This document shows positions 1-12,964 of a stretch of DNA of 64,000 nt, piece after piece (the stretch's first letter is position 1; each line of letters begins with the position of its first letter). A program made the position numbers and the translations under genes. The notes under the pieces are model-generated. The model did no database searches, was not told where the DNA came from, and worked only from the letters and a program-made list of their open reading frames with translations. This DNA comes from Botryosphaeria dothidea (lineage: Eukaryota; Ascomycota; Dothideomycetes; Botryosphaeriales; Botryosphaeriaceae). The DNA lies in contig WWBZ02000033.1 in the NCBI GenBank assembly GCA_011503125.2, positions 124,001 through 188,000 on the forward strand. The letters are read 5' to 3'.

Positions 1-3000
1 TACTCTCTTCTAAGCTCTATAAGTATCCGCTAGCCTCTCTTTAATTCTCTCTAGCTAGATAAAAAATTTTCTCGATATTACTAAGATAATCTTCTAGAAT
101 TATATTATTATCTACTAAAAGACGACTACTAAGAAGCTAGGTCTTAAAGATATCTTTAAAAAGATTTAGTAGATCTAGAAGATAGTTAGCTAACTTTAGA
201 CTACTTCTACGCCCGTAGTATCTAGCTAGACTAATATTATAGCCCGAGTAGTTCTAAAGCCCTCTACCTCCTTAACTACTACTAAGCTTACTCTATACTT
301 TTTAGATAAAACTAATAAATAAGAGGTTACTAACCTTACTAACGAGGCTATTATTAAAAAGATCTAAATAGAGAAAAGTCTAGCTTATAAAAAAGTACTA
401 GCGGCTAAAAAGCTCTCTAGTAGAAACGTTAAGCTCTTTATATCTAATACTTAGACTAGAGTAGCTCTTCTTTAGAATTAGAAATAGACTATAGAACTAG
501 ATAGAAAAGTCTATTCTAACTAATAGCTCTACTTAGTACTAGTTTATAACGTTCTTCTTAAAGATATTAATACTAAGAACTTCTAGGCCGCCTAAACTCT
601 TTAGAATTAGAATCTATCTTTATATCTAGAACTACGTATTAGTAAGCTAGTCTAGCTAAAAAAAAAGCTTTTAGAGAGAAAGACGTACTTAGCTATTATT
701 CTTAGTACTATAAACCCCGAGGTAGCTAACTAGATTATTACTAAAGAACTTATTAGTAACTATACTCTCTATATAATAGAGTACTATAGTATAATCTTTA
801 TAGTAATCTAGTACTTTAAGTACTAGAATTATAGCTATATCTCTATCTACTATAGAAGAGAGAATAGATACGACTAGTACGCTAAGATATATAATATCTA
901 CGAGTACCCTAAAGAGAAGACGTAATATATAAACTATAACTAAGAGTATACGGCTTAGAGTAACTTCTATCTAACGCGTAGAGCCCGTTAGACTAAGGCT
1001 ACTAAGGCTCGCCTAGCGGTATTAGAGAGATATAGAGAAGGTACCCCTACGGCTAAGATATAGCCCTAAACTAACTAGTTAATAGTTAGGCTAAGAAAGA
1101 AGTCTAGAAAAGAGAAGCCGACTAAAAGAGAGCTAGATAGGCTAAGAAACCTAAGCCGCCCTCCGCCTTCTAACTAGATACGGTTTACCGAACTTAATAG
1201 CTTCTAGTATATCTCGGGGAAAGAGCCTACGAGAACTTCTATCTTCTCGTAGTCTATACTAATAACCCTCTCGTAGTCTAACTTAGAAATAAAAGAAAGT
1301 TAATATTAGATATAGGCTCTCTTTCTATTATATAGTATAACGTCTATAAGAGTAAGAATAGGATAATACTTCCGTTCTTTAAGAAGATTAATCTAAGAAT
1401 CTACTATATTCTAGCTATCTAGAAACCCTAGAGAAATCTAAGAGTTAAAATAATAGTAAAATACTCTATCTACTATATAGTTTTCCCTTAGAAGAGAGTA
1501 GTAAGAACCTACTTCTTTATAAGTAAGGCTATTATTCTTAACTTCTAATAAGTAATAGCCTACTTACTAAATTTTATTATACTATCTATTACTACTAAGA
1601 TACGTATAATCTATATTTATAACTACTATAATCTTCTACTAGCCTTCTATACTAGTACGGCTCTAGAAACTTTATCTCTTCTTCTAGAAGCTCTTAGAAA
1701 ACTAAAAGAGTATATTCTTCTAGAAGACTTTAATCTTTACTATTCTATTTAAAAGAGTATAACCGCTTTAAGATACTATACTCTTATAGATAATCTTATC
1801 GAAATAGCTATTATAGCTAATCTTAATCTAGCTCTTCTAAGAGATACTATTACGAGAAGAGAGAGTAGTAGCGAGAGTACTCTAAACCTTATCTTTACTA
1901 TATAGTAGCTAGAAAAGAGAATTCTTAGTTACGGAGTTAGTTAGAAGCTTAAATTATCCTCTAACTACCTACCTATTCTTACTATACTCGATTTTTCTCT
2001 TACTCTTATAGAACTACGCCTTCTAAGATTCTAGTAGAAAAAAGTAGACTAGAAGAGAACTAATAATATATTCTAATTAAAGCTTAAATATCTTAAAGTA
2101 GTCTCTCTTAATACTAAAGTAGATTTAAATTACTTTATTATACTACTCTAGGAGGCTATCTAAAGAATAATCTAGAAGACTATTCTAGTAGCGAGACCCT
2201 CGCTCTAGACCTCTATATAATAGATAAAAGAGTATTCGGATCTAGTATACTAGGCTAGAGTAGCTAGAAGAAAGTAGATAGCTATAGAGAGAGAGAAGGA
2301 CTAGATAGTTTACTAAACTATTACTAATAGTAAGAAGAGATAGATTAGAAGAAATAGAATAAAAATATAGCGTAGAATAGTAGCTAAAATTATCTTAGAC
2401 CTATCTATACTTTAGAAGCTCTTAAAGTAGGTAAGAATAAAAGTATAAGAACTACTAGCTCTATTCTAGTTCCTATCTCTCTAGAAAGTAAATAGATAAT
2501 TATATTATAATAATCTAGCTAAGATAGAAATTCTTAGTAACTAGTTCTTTTCTTCTTCTAGAGCTACCGACCTCTTAGACCTAGATAGATATATATACCT
2601 AAAGCTAGTAGAGATTCTCTAAGGCGTTACCAAAGAGTAGGTCCTCTATACTATTAAGAAGCTTTCTCTAGATAAAATATTAGGCCTAGATAAGATTATT
2701 AATAAATTTCTAAAGTAGTACGCTTAGATACTAAGCGGACTACTTACTAGGCTCTTCTAAGAATATCTTATACTTAGATACTACTCTAAATAGTTTAAAA
2801 GCTCTATTATCGTAGTTATAAGGAAACTATAGAGGAATAACTATACTAAAGCTAAGTTATTTAGACTAATTACTTTACTTAATACGCTAGGAAAGCTACT
2901 TAAGAGAATTATAGTAAATTAGATCTTCTAAGCGACTAAAGCCTATAAACTACTTCCCGATATATAGATAAAAGCTAGAAAAAATAGATTAGTAGTAGTA

Positions 3001-4885
3001 GCTCTTAACTTATTTACGGAATAGATCTATACTATTTAGGTATAAGATCCTAGGCTAGTAGCCTTAGTTCTTAGCCTAGATATCTTAGAGATATATAATT
3101 ATATATTCTATAAGAGACTCCTCTATAATATAAGAATAGCGAGGCTTCCCGAATAGATAGAAAGATTTACGTACTCCTTTCTATAGAACCGAACTACTTA
3201 GCTATCTTTTAGAGACTTTACTAGCTCGCTAATCTAGATCTTAACTAGAATTCCCTAGAAATTCTTTCTATTTCTAATTCTCTACCTATTCTTTATCTCT
3301 AATTTACTTATATAGTTATATAGAAGTAATATCTTCCTTCTTAGATTTATAAATAATACTAATATTCTAGTCTTTAGTAGATCTATAGAATAAAACTATA
3401 GGATACTAGAGGAAGTATACTAAGTTTACGAGTACTAGGTAGTTATCTACGGGTTAGCGTTCTCGCTAGATAAATACTATTTTATTTACTTTATAAGAAA
3501 GCCGAGGAGATTTAATATAGTAGTAGATATCCGTATCTCTAGATTTACTAGATACCTAGAGCCTACGATAAAGATTCTAAAAATCTACGTAGATAATAAG
3601 CTTAGATAGAGACTCTATATTAGAAAAATAGAAGCTAAGATAATTAAATAGTATATATCTCTCTTCTAACTTATAGTATCTATCTAGAGAGCCTTATTTA
3701 TTAAAGCCCGCTATATCTATACGGCCGTAGTAAGACTAGCTCTTACTTATAGCTATAGAGTATAGTATATCTCGGAGAAGATTCTAGAGTAGAGAAAAAT
3801 AGCTATCTAGCTACTATAGAAGATCTAAAACTAGTATCTACGTACTATCTTAGAAGCGTATAAGTTAACTAGTATATAAATCTTAGAGTATAAGACGGAG
3901 ATTCTTCTACTCTTATTATATCTAAATAAACTAGTACTAGTTTAAACTATTAGAGCTAGAGATAGTCTAGTTATAGTAGTAGTAGAGAAAACTTACTAAA
4001 GTATTAAATAGATAGCTAGAGCTATTCTAAGTACTAGAGATACCGCTAGCCTAGCTAGAAGATCTCTACTTAAGAAAAAGATAAACTTCCTCTTTTACTA
4101 CTATTTCTCTATCTACTAAAGTCTTCTAGAGTAAATAAGACTACGTATAGTATATAGAAATAAGTAGAAGAAGAGATAGATAAAGTTTACTAGCTAAGAA
4201 AAGTAAGGTAAGCTAGTAGCCTAAAGTATATAGTAGAACCCGAAAATTAGATAAATCTATAGTAAACTATCTAAGCTATAGAGTATATTTACTACTCTAC
4301 TACGTATAGAGTATATTAAACTAAAGAACTTTCTTTCTAGGCGTAAGATACTAAAGTACCTTAGCTCTATCTATCTATATAGCTAGTATAGATAAATTCT
4401 AAAGTATATTCTTCTCTTCTACCTCGACTTCTAATAGAGTAGAATATAGATACTCTAAAAGATAGGAACTATAAACTACTATTTTCTTTCTTTAACGAAG
4501 AAGGAGATTAAAGTAGCGATAGACTAGTTCTTACGCCTAGAGCTACTTAAGTAATTTAATCTAGTAAGAGAACTAATCTAGAAGAGTAATTAAAAAGAGA
4601 AACTAGAAGAACTACTAAGACTACTAAAACTACTAAAACTTAAATAACTACGAGAATAAGAACTAAAGAGATAAGTTTAGTAGATAAATATAGAGCTACT
4701 ATAGTAGCCGCTACCGGTAAGAAGAAAAAATAGAACTAGTATAGAATAGTATATCTAGAAAGAGAGAAGAGGTTTTACTAGGTAAAAAGATTTTCTTTCT
4801 CGTATAAAATAATAATAGATAGCTAGCCCCGTATAGACCCGTAAAAAAGCTATATTAAGAAGAAATAAATTTATCTATTTATCTA
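1..4885 (+). mobile_element. LINE-A, RIP-destroyed Tad1-type non-LTR retrotransposon
   Basis: Relic of a LINE that enters from the left edge. Reading through the stops, a CCHC zinc knuckle of the first protein lies near 800-870, with its Cys codons turned into Tyr. An endonuclease/exonuclease/phosphatase-type domain follows at about 1300-2050, with a D-F-N-L motif near 1724-1738. The reverse transcriptase is at about 2690-3650, with a T-L-L-N ... K-L-L-K-R-I-I block near 2855-2915. A C-terminal cysteine/histidine motif sits near 4370-4430. I saw no clear RNase H domain. The 3' end is a short ATCTAT-type repeat at about 4870-4886. CA and TG are almost absent and nearly all stops fit CAG or CAA changed to TAG or TAA. 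The first 370 bases recur at 12965-13335, and the 3' half recurs inverted at 5785-8545. Confidence 0.85.
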
Positions 4886-5784
4886 TATATATAGCGTAGT
4901 ACTATAACGTAGTCTTTATAGTAACTTAGTATTTTAAGTACTAGGCCTACGGCTATATTATTAACTATTAAATAAATAGTCTAAGAGCTACTATATCTAG
5001 ATAGATTTTAGCTAACTAAGCGAGTTAGCTTTTAAGCTCTATATCTAAAGAGAAGCTAATACTAAGAAGAATCCGATTAGCGAAGACTAATTAGAGTTTA
5101 GTATAGTACGTAATATATATATATATCTTCCGTATACGGCTAATAGATAAAAAAATTAAACTTCTTACTATAGACTATTTTAATACCCGCTACTATACTA
5201 TATAACCGTTAATAAATATATACTTTACTTAAAAGATTATAAGCCCGGATTTATATATCTAAGTTTAGAGAGTTCCCGCTAGATATAGAATTCTATATTC
5301 GTCTATAAAAAGACGTATTACCTCTATAGTTAATCTATAAGTAATCTAATACTAGTAGCTAGATACGGTCTCCGTTAAAAGAAGAAATAAGTATATTTTA
5401 GAAAGCTATCGTCTAAGGCCTAGGCTTACGCTAAAAGAAATAGCTATCTTATTATCTATTTATATCTTAAGAGAAGTAGACGATTTAATTAAAAATTTAA
5501 TAAACGCTTAACTTACCGGACTATAGTATCTTACTATTTTGCTTTAATAACTCTTTACTCTAACTTTTAAGTCTAATAGCCTAGACTCGATTAACCGTAA
5601 TATACTTATTTTACTACGTTTATAACTCTTTTAATTACTTTATTTCGAAATATATCTTCTTCTTCGCTATATCTTTATAAGACTTTACTAAGCGTCGCTC
5701 TATTCCGGTTCTCTTTTATAATAATAAAAACGACTAGTTCTCTTTAATAAAGAAGTAGCTTTAAAAAGAGGGACTATTCTATAT
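4886..5784. other. Unclassified RIP-mutated DNA between two LINE copies
   Basis: About 900 bases with the same lack of CA and TG as the flanks and no open frame. The part at about 4978-5240 is repeated in the same orientation at about 30555-30800. The part at 4895-4975 faintly resembles the LINE zinc-knuckle region near 780-870. I could not assign the rest to an element. Confidence 0.5.
4978..5240 (+). repeat. Dispersed repeat, second copy at 30555-30800
   Basis: About 260 bases that match 30555-30800 closely along their whole length, differing mainly by C/T and G/A changes as expected when two copies are RIPped independently. The second copy begins exactly where Gypsy-B inserted. There is no coding sign and the element type is unknown. 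Confidence 0.75.
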
Positions 5785-5900
5785 AGATAGATAGATAAAT
5801 TTATTTCTTTCTAATATAGCTTTCTTACGGGTCTATACGGGGCTAGCTATCTATAGTTATTTTACTCGAGAGAGAAAATCTTATCGCCTAGTAAAAACCT

Positions 5901-6285
5901 ATTATAAACGTGGCTTATATAGACCCCTTACTTATTTACCTTCGTTAATTTAAAATCTAGATCTAGACTTACCTACTTATAAATTAGAAAGCTAGTATTT
6001 TAGTTCGTTCTTTATATATATAAAGCTCGCCCCTCTACTTTATAGTTAGTTCTTTAGTCTAGTAATAAGTATTTCTCGCGTATAACTTAGTACGCCTTAA
6101 ATTAGACCTTGCTTACCTCCCTCGTCCCTCGTCCCTCGCCCCTCGTTCCTCGCCCCTCGTCTCTCGTACCTCGTATTCTCGCTCTTTAAACTATACTCTT
6201 ATACTTCGGTATTATTTTACCTCTACTATCTTTACCGGCTTCGTTACCTTATCTCTCCGCCTCCTCTCTAAGGTTCGTTTATTAT
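5901..6285. repeat. Small insertion inside LINE-B with short direct repeats
   Basis: LINE-B matches LINE-A on both sides of this segment but not within it. The direct repeat AAAACCT flanks it (5894-5900 and 6286-6292). The ends are imperfect inverted repeats, with a common core ATAAACG just inside each end, so a small non-autonomous DNA transposon or a solo LTR is possible. Part of it (about 5950-6070) recurs inverted at about 8690-8830. It contains a pyrimidine-rich 7-base repeat at 6118-6183. Confidence 0.5.
6118..6183 (+). repeat. CCCTCGT microsatellite-like tract
   Basis: About nine degenerate copies of a 7-base unit CCCTCGT. The unit has no CA or TG, so RIP would not have changed it, which may be why it is still legible. 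Confidence 0.7.
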
Positions 6286-8545
6286 AAAACCTCTCTTTTC
6301 TATCTAGGCCTATTTATTTCTACTAGTTTTATTTTTTCTTCTTACCGGTAGCGGCTACTATAGTAGCTCTATATTCGCCTACTAGCTCTATCTCTTTAGT
6401 TCTTATTCTTATAGTTATTCGGGTTCTAGTATTTCCGGTAGTTCTTCTAGTTTCTCTTTCTAGTTATTCTTTTAGATTAGTTCTCTAGCTAGACTAAACT
6501 AACTAAGTAGCTCTAGGCGTAAAAACTAGTCTATTACTACTTTAATTCTCTTCTTTATTAAGAGAAAAGAGTAGTAGTCCGTAGTCTTTATTCTTTAGAG
6601 TATCTATATTTTACTCTATTAGAAGTAGAAATAGAAGAGAAGAATATACTTTAGGGTTTATCTATACTAGCCGTATAGATAGATAGAACTAAAGTATTCT
6701 AGTATCTTACGCCTTAAGAGAAAGTTCTCTAGTCTAATATATTCTATACGTAGTAAAGTAGCGAGTATACTCTATAGCTTAGATAGTTCGCTATAGATTT
6801 ATTTAATTTTTAGGTTCTACTATATACTTTAGGCTACTAGCTTATTTTATCTTCTCTAGCTAGTAGACTTTATCTATCTCTTCTTCTACTTATTTCTATA
6901 TACTATATATAGCTTCGTTTACTTTAAAAGACTTTAATAGATAGAGAAATAATAGTTAAGAAGTAAGTTTATCTTTTTTCTAAGTAGAATTCTTCTAGTA
7001 GAGCTAGTAGCGCCTCTAGTACTTAGAGTAGCCTAAGCTATCTATTTAATACTTTAGTAAGTTTCCTCTACTACTACCGCGACTAAGCTATTTCTAGCTC
7101 TAATAGTCTAGGCTAGTACTAGTTCGTCTAGATATAGTAAGAGTAGAAAAATCTCTATTTTATACTCTAAGATTTATATACTAGTTAACTTATACGCCCC
7201 TAAGATAGTACGTAGATACTAGTTTTAAATCTTCTTTAGTAGCTAGATAGTTATTTTTCTTTATTCTAGGATTTTCTTTAGAATATACTATACTCTATAG
7301 CCGTAGATAAGAACTAGCCTTACTACGGCCGTATAGATATAACGGACTTTAGTAAATAAGACTTCTTAGATAGACGCTGCGAGTCTAGAGAGAGATATAT
7401 ACTATTTAATTATCTTAGCTTCTATTTCTCTAATATAGAGTTTCTATCTAAGCTTATTATCTACGTAGACTTCTAAAATCTTAATTATAGGCTCTAGATA
7501 TCTAGTAAATCTAGGAATACGAATTTCTACTACTATATTAAATCTTCTTAGTTTTCTTATAAAATAAATAAGATAATACTTATCGGGCGAGAAAGCTAAC
7601 CCGTAGATAGCTACCTAGTACTTATAAATTTAATATACTTTCTCTAGTATTCTATAGTTCTATTCTATAGATCTACTAAAGATTAGAATATTAGTATTAT
7701 TAACGAATCTAAGGGGGAAGATATTACTTCTACGTAGCTATATAAGTAGATTAGAAGTAAAGAATAGATAGAGTATCGACGATAGTAAGAATCTTTAGAG
7801 AATTCCGGTTAAGGTTTAGATTAGTAGACTAGTAAAGTCTCTAAAGAATAGCTAAATAGTACGATTCTATAGAAAGAATCGGGTAAATCTTTCTACCTAT
7901 TCTAGAAGTTTTACTATTCTTATATTATAAAGAAGCCTTCTATAAGATACGTAGTTATATACTCTTAAGATATCTAGGCTAAGAACTAAAGCTACTAGTC
8001 CTAGATCTTATATTTAGATAATATAGATCTATTCTATAAGTAGGTTAAGAGCTACTACTACGGATCTATTTCTTCTAGCTTCTATCTATATATTAGAGAG
8101 TAGGCCGTATACTTTAGTAGCCTAGAAGATTCTATCTACTATAATTCTCTTAAGTAACTTCTCTAGCGTATTAAGTAAAGTAATTAGCCTAAATAACTTA
8201 GCTTTAGTATAGTCGTTTCTCTATAGTTTTCTAAAAACTACGGTAATAGAGCTTTTAAACTACCTAGAATAGTATCTAAGTACGAGATATTTCTAGAAGA
8301 GTCTAGTAAGGGGTCCCCTTAGTATCTTAGCGTATTACTTTAGAAATCTATTAGTAATTTTATCTAGGCCTAGTATCTTATCTAGGAGAAGCTTTTTAAT
8401 AGTATAGAGAACCTACTCTTTAGTAAGATCTTAAGAAATCTTTACTAGCTCTAGATATATATATTTATCTAGATCTAAGAGGTCGGTAGCTCTAAGAGAG
8501 GAGAAGAACTAGTTAGTAAAGATTTCTATCTTAGTATAATATTAC

Positions 8546-8952
8546 GGAGATAGATAGATATAAGGGGCTTAGATTTATAAGATCTAATATAAGAAGCTAG
8601 GCTTAAGAGATAAGAAATAAGAAGAAAGATAGAAAGATATAGATAAGTCTATAGAGAATAAGGTAGTCTAAGAAGAATATAAAGTTACTAGACTAAAGAA
8701 CTAACTACGAGATAGAGAAGACGAGGTTTATATATATAAAGAACTAACTAAAATACTAGCTTTCTAATTTATAAGTAGATAAGTCTAGATCTTAGTACTA
8801 AGTTAACGAAGCTAAAAGAGAAGTAAGAGGTCTATAGACTAGAATTCTAATACTATTCTTCTCTTCTAGAAAGAGTAAGTTTTCTAAGAGCTAGGGGGTC
8901 GAGGTTTTAAAGAGTACTTCTAGTAGAAATAGTTAAATACTACCGTTTCTTA
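8546..8952. other. Unclassified RIPped DNA with an inverted repeat segment
   Basis: RIP-mutated sequence between the truncated 5' end of LINE-B and the first SINE. The portion at about 8690-8830 is an inverted match to the insertion found inside LINE-B. No coding potential seen. Confidence 0.5.
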
Positions 8953-8966
8953 AATAGAATTATATA

Positions 8967-9484
8967 AATAAATAAATAAATTTAATTAAGCTAATTTAGC
9001 TCCCCGAAGAGTCTATATAGCTATAGCTATCTATAAGAGTATATATAGAAGAGAAAACCGTAGCTACTTTCTTAGGATAGCCCGGATAAAAACCTTTCCT
9101 ATTTATAATAGTAGTATCTATAGATACTCTATTTAGTATAGTTTTTTTCTATATACCGGTAGCGATATCTAAAGTAGAAAGAGTAGCTAAGAGGGAGAAA
9201 CTATAGAGAGAGGTAACTATAAATTTTAAAACTAAGCCGTAAAAAGTCCCGGCTTATCTATTTATAAGCGCTAGTAAAGCGCTCTTAAAATTTATTTTTA
9301 GAAGCGCCTAGCTAGCTCTTCTCCCCCTTATTACCGCTAGAGAGAACGCGGGTACGTATACTTTTAACGTAGGACGTATATACTACGAGTAGATAAGCGG
9401 TCTAAGATTCGAACTTAGAACCTATACTACTCTAGAAAGGCTAGGTTACCGTAAAAGTATACCCTACTAATATACTACCCCGCT
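8967..9484 (-). mobile_element. SINE-1, tRNA-derived SINE with 14-bp target duplication
   Basis: A 518-base member of a family present three times here. The flanks carry the perfect duplication AATAGAATTATATA at 8953-8966 and 9485-9498. On the reverse strand the element begins with a tRNA-like head (about 9484 down to 9400) that includes a T-arm with the loop TTCGAAT, followed by an unrelated body. It ends in an A/T-rich tail of ATTT/ATCT repeats at 8967-8990. This copy is RIPped: CA and TG present in SINE-3 are TA here. I infer Pol III transcription from the tRNA-like head. Confidence 0.88.
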
Positions 9485-12400
9485 AATAGAATTATATAGT
9501 TTCTAAGTAAGTTTAGAGTAATCTTTCTAGCGGATAAGATACTAATAAGTTTCTCTACGAATCCGAATATTAAAAAGTTCTTTAATTAGCTATTCTTCTT
9601 CGCTATTAATAATAATAGATAGTAGTAGGGCTTAACGTTAGCCTAGTAGAAGATCTTCTACTACTAGTTTAAGAAGAGAGACGTTAAAGATAAGATATAA
9701 TCGAACGGAGGTAGAAAGATTAAGTTTATATATATAGAAGGAGATTTTATATTTAATAAGAAAAGACTTTAAGCGCTTAAAGTCTAGCTTATTCGAAGGT
9801 TAAGTAGTAGAAATAAACTTTTAGAGTAGCTAAACCCGTTAACTAGGCCTTAGAATTAGTAGTAGAATTCTATATTTATTAGCCTATTCTAAGAAGATAT
9901 CTTAGATAAGTCGAAGTTTAGATTATAGAAAACTATTAAGTTTTTCTATACGTTCTTAGAAGTTTTAGAGCTCTAACGGTAGTAATAGAGTAAAATCCGG
10001 ACGCTAAAGAATCTAAAAACGAGGGTAATAACCGTAGTTAGTAAAGAACGGAGTAACTTAGATAGTAGTAGAAGAAGCGTTATTATAGGTAAATTCTACT
10101 AGAGTAAGATAGTTTATCTAGTTATTCTATTAATAGAAGATATAGATACGAAGATATTATTTAAGAGACTAGTTTATTCTTTTAGTTTAGCTATTCGTTT
10201 ATAGATAGAAGATAGTACTAAGCTTAGAACGAATCTAAAGTAAGAAGACGAGAGTCTTTATATACTTAGAGGTAAAGATAGATCTACGGTCTAATATAGC
10301 TATATCTAGAAGCCTATAGAGTCGGAATATAAAATCTTAGTAAAGTTAAGTAAAGATAGCGGAGTTAAGTTCGTCTATAGTAGGAATAAAGTAAGCTATC
10401 TTATTTAGCTAATCTACGACTATAAGAATAGCTATTTTTTCTTTAGAGTCCGGGAGATATATAATTAAATCGAAGCTAATCTTAGTCTAACGTTACTAAG
10501 AAACTTCTAGAGGCTTAAGATATCTATAAAAAGCGTAGCGAACTAGCTTAATACGAGAGTAAACTTTATAGTTTCTAACGAACTATACGATAGTTTCTTT
10601 TATTTTTAGCTACTAGAAGTTACGAGAGATCTTCTTAAAGATTACTATCTAGCTAGAATATCTAGTAGTAGAATATAAATAGTAGAACTAGATAATCTTA
10701 AGACGAAGTTTAGAATCTTTAGGAATATAGATAAGATTATTTACTATTAATAAACTATCTTAGTTCTTTATATAGATACTAAGATTAATAGTCTTAAGTC
10801 GAGATATTCCGGATTTAAGAGTAAGAAGAACTTCTTATCTAAATAAGTCTAATTTAAGAGCGTAACGAATTTTTAAAGCGAGGGTAGTTTCTAAGAGAGA
10901 TAGTTAAAACTTCTTAGATTCTAAGATAGAGATAGAATCTTTACTCTTTCTTTAAGAAGGGCGGTTCTCTAACCTTCTAGTTAAAGCGTCTATACGCTTA
11001 TTACTAGTTCTAGACCGGTAGATAATCTTAAAATCGAGTTCTTAAAGTTCTATAGCCTAACGAGCTTATCGGCGGTTTAGAATTCTCTTTAAAGTAAAGA
11101 TAGTTAAATTTAAGTAATTCGTATAAATAAAGAGCGGGCTAGTAAGATTCGTAATTAAGGAATACTATTTTTTAATAGACTCTACTATTACTAGTAGTTT
11201 CTTATCGCTAATTTCGTAATTCTCTTTAGTAGAAGTTATTTTTCTAGAGAAGTAGGCTACTAGGTATAGGAGCTATTTCCTATTAAGATATTCGTACTAT
11301 TATAAGAGAATTCTAGAGATAACGAGATCGGAGAAGTTTATTTTAAGAATAGTATCGAGTTCTAGTTTAAAGTATCGAAGAATTAGATAAGAATAGAAGG
11401 CGTTCTTTAAGATATTAAATAAGTTTTACTACTTAAAGATTTAACTAAATAGTTTCTTTTTACGTAGTAACTAAAATAAAGAGATAGCGAGTCTTAAATA
11501 TTTCTTAATAAATTAATAGTAAAAGTTTATAAAGCTGAGGAACGACTAAACGTCTATAACGTTTCGTAGTATTTTTTAGTTCTTAATCGTATCGATCTTA
11601 GCCGGGTTTATACTAAGTTCTTCTAGAGAAATAATAAATCTAAGAAACTTAGTTAAGATAACGAAGAATTTATACTTCTCGCCTTTAACGTAAAGGCCTA
11701 CTTATAGAAGTACTTCGAAAATTTATTAAACGTATAAATCGTATTCTTATTAGTTCTTTAAGTAGATTAAAACGTTATCTAAATAGACTACGTAAAACCT
11801 ATTTAGAAATATACGAAGAACGTTATTAATAAATTACTAGTAAGTAGCGGGGGCGTTAGTTAAACTAAAGAGTATAACTATATACTTAAAGAGTTTATAA
11901 TAAGTATAAAAGACTATAAAATACTCGTTATTCTTTTAAATATAGATAGATAGATAAATTTAATTTTTAAGCTAATTTAGCTCCTCGAAGAATCTATATA
12001 GCTATAACTATCTATAAGAATATATAGAAGAAGAAACCGTAGCTACTTTCTTAGGATAGCCCGGGTAAAAATCTTTTCTATTTATAATAGTAGTATCTAT
12101 AGATACTCTATTTAGTATAGTTTTTCTATATACTAGTAGCGGTATTTAAAGTAGGAAGAGTAGCTAAGAGGAAGAAACTATAGAGAGAGATAACTATAAA
12201 TTTTAAGACTAAGCTATAAGAAGTCCTAGCTTATCTATTTATAAGCGCTAGTAAAGCGCTTTTAAAATTTATTTTTAGAAGCGCTTAGCTAGTCCTTCTC
12301 TCTTTTATTACTACTAAAGAGAACGCGGGTACGTATACTTTTATAGTAGAACGTATATACTACTTATAGCCTACTCTAACTATCTATAGATTTTTCTCCT

Positions 12401-12960
12401 TATTACCGCTAGAGAGAATACGGGTACGTATACTTTTAACGTAGAACGTATATACTACGAGTAGGTAAGCGGTCTAAGATTTAAACTTAGAATCTATACT
12501 ATTCTAGAAAGGCTAGGTTATCGTAGAAGTATATCCTACTAGTATACTACTCCGCCTTCTTTTAAATATAGATTAAGTTAAAAGCTCTATATAGATTAAG
12601 TTTAGTAAAAACTTTAGCCTTTTAAAGCTATTAAAGAGTATTATTAATTTATAGTAAGAGATAACGATTCTTTTTAGTAATAGTATTAAGTTCTCTATAA
12701 TTAATATAGAAAAAATATAACTACGCTAAAAAATTAATTCTAAGCTACGGCGCCGAAAGAGGGCTCTAGAAACTCTTCTAGACCTAGCGAGATTTAAAAT
12801 ACTACTTAGAGTAGCTATAGCTACGTTATAGTTAATATAGAAGCCGTAGAAAGAAGTAAATAGCCCTCTCTAGTAACTATCTCTATCTAACTATAGCGTA
12901 CTTTTAATAAATCGTAGAATACTTAGTATAGCGTAGAATATATTAAAAGAGCTTTAAAAA
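9485..12960 (-). mobile_element. Gypsy-C, RIPped Ty3/Gypsy fragment, reverse orientation
   Basis: Reading the reverse strand through the stops, reverse transcriptase lies at about 12700 down to 11750, interrupted by SINE-2. Its palm motif is Y-L-D-N at 11772-11795, where the second Asp of the usual Y-x-D-D has become Asn, a G-to-A change expected from RIP. RNase H-like sequence follows near 11300-10950. The integrase core lies at about 10600-10300, with a D-F/L-P-D-S-K block. I did not find its LTRs. It hosts SINE-1 and SINE-2, so it is older than both. Confidence 0.8.
11948..12556 (-). mobile_element. SINE-2, with internal duplication and 17-bp target duplication
   Basis: Second copy of the SINE family, inserted into the reverse-transcriptase region of Gypsy-C. 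The perfect duplication TTCTTTTAAATATAGAT lies at 11931-11947 and 12557-12573. It is about 90 bases longer than the other copies because the stretch around the motif GCGGGTACGTATACTTTTA occurs twice (near 12323 and 12418). RIPped throughout. Confidence 0.88.
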
Positions 12961-12964
12961 TAGT

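Larger units (their letters stand above)
5785..8545 (-). mobile_element. LINE-B, 5'-truncated RIPped LINE, reverse orientation
   Basis: Inverted copy of the 3' half of LINE-A. The TAGATA-type tail is at 5785-5800, the C-terminal region at about 6290-6900, and the reverse-transcriptase region at about 7000-8450. Homology to LINE-A stops near 8545, which corresponds to about position 2490 of LINE-A. This is the 5' truncation typical of target-primed LINE insertion. LINE-A and LINE-B are therefore tail to tail, forming an inverted repeat of roughly 2.4 kb around a 900-base spacer. A 385-base insertion splits LINE-B at about 5901-6285. All frames are closed by RIP. Confidence 0.85.
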
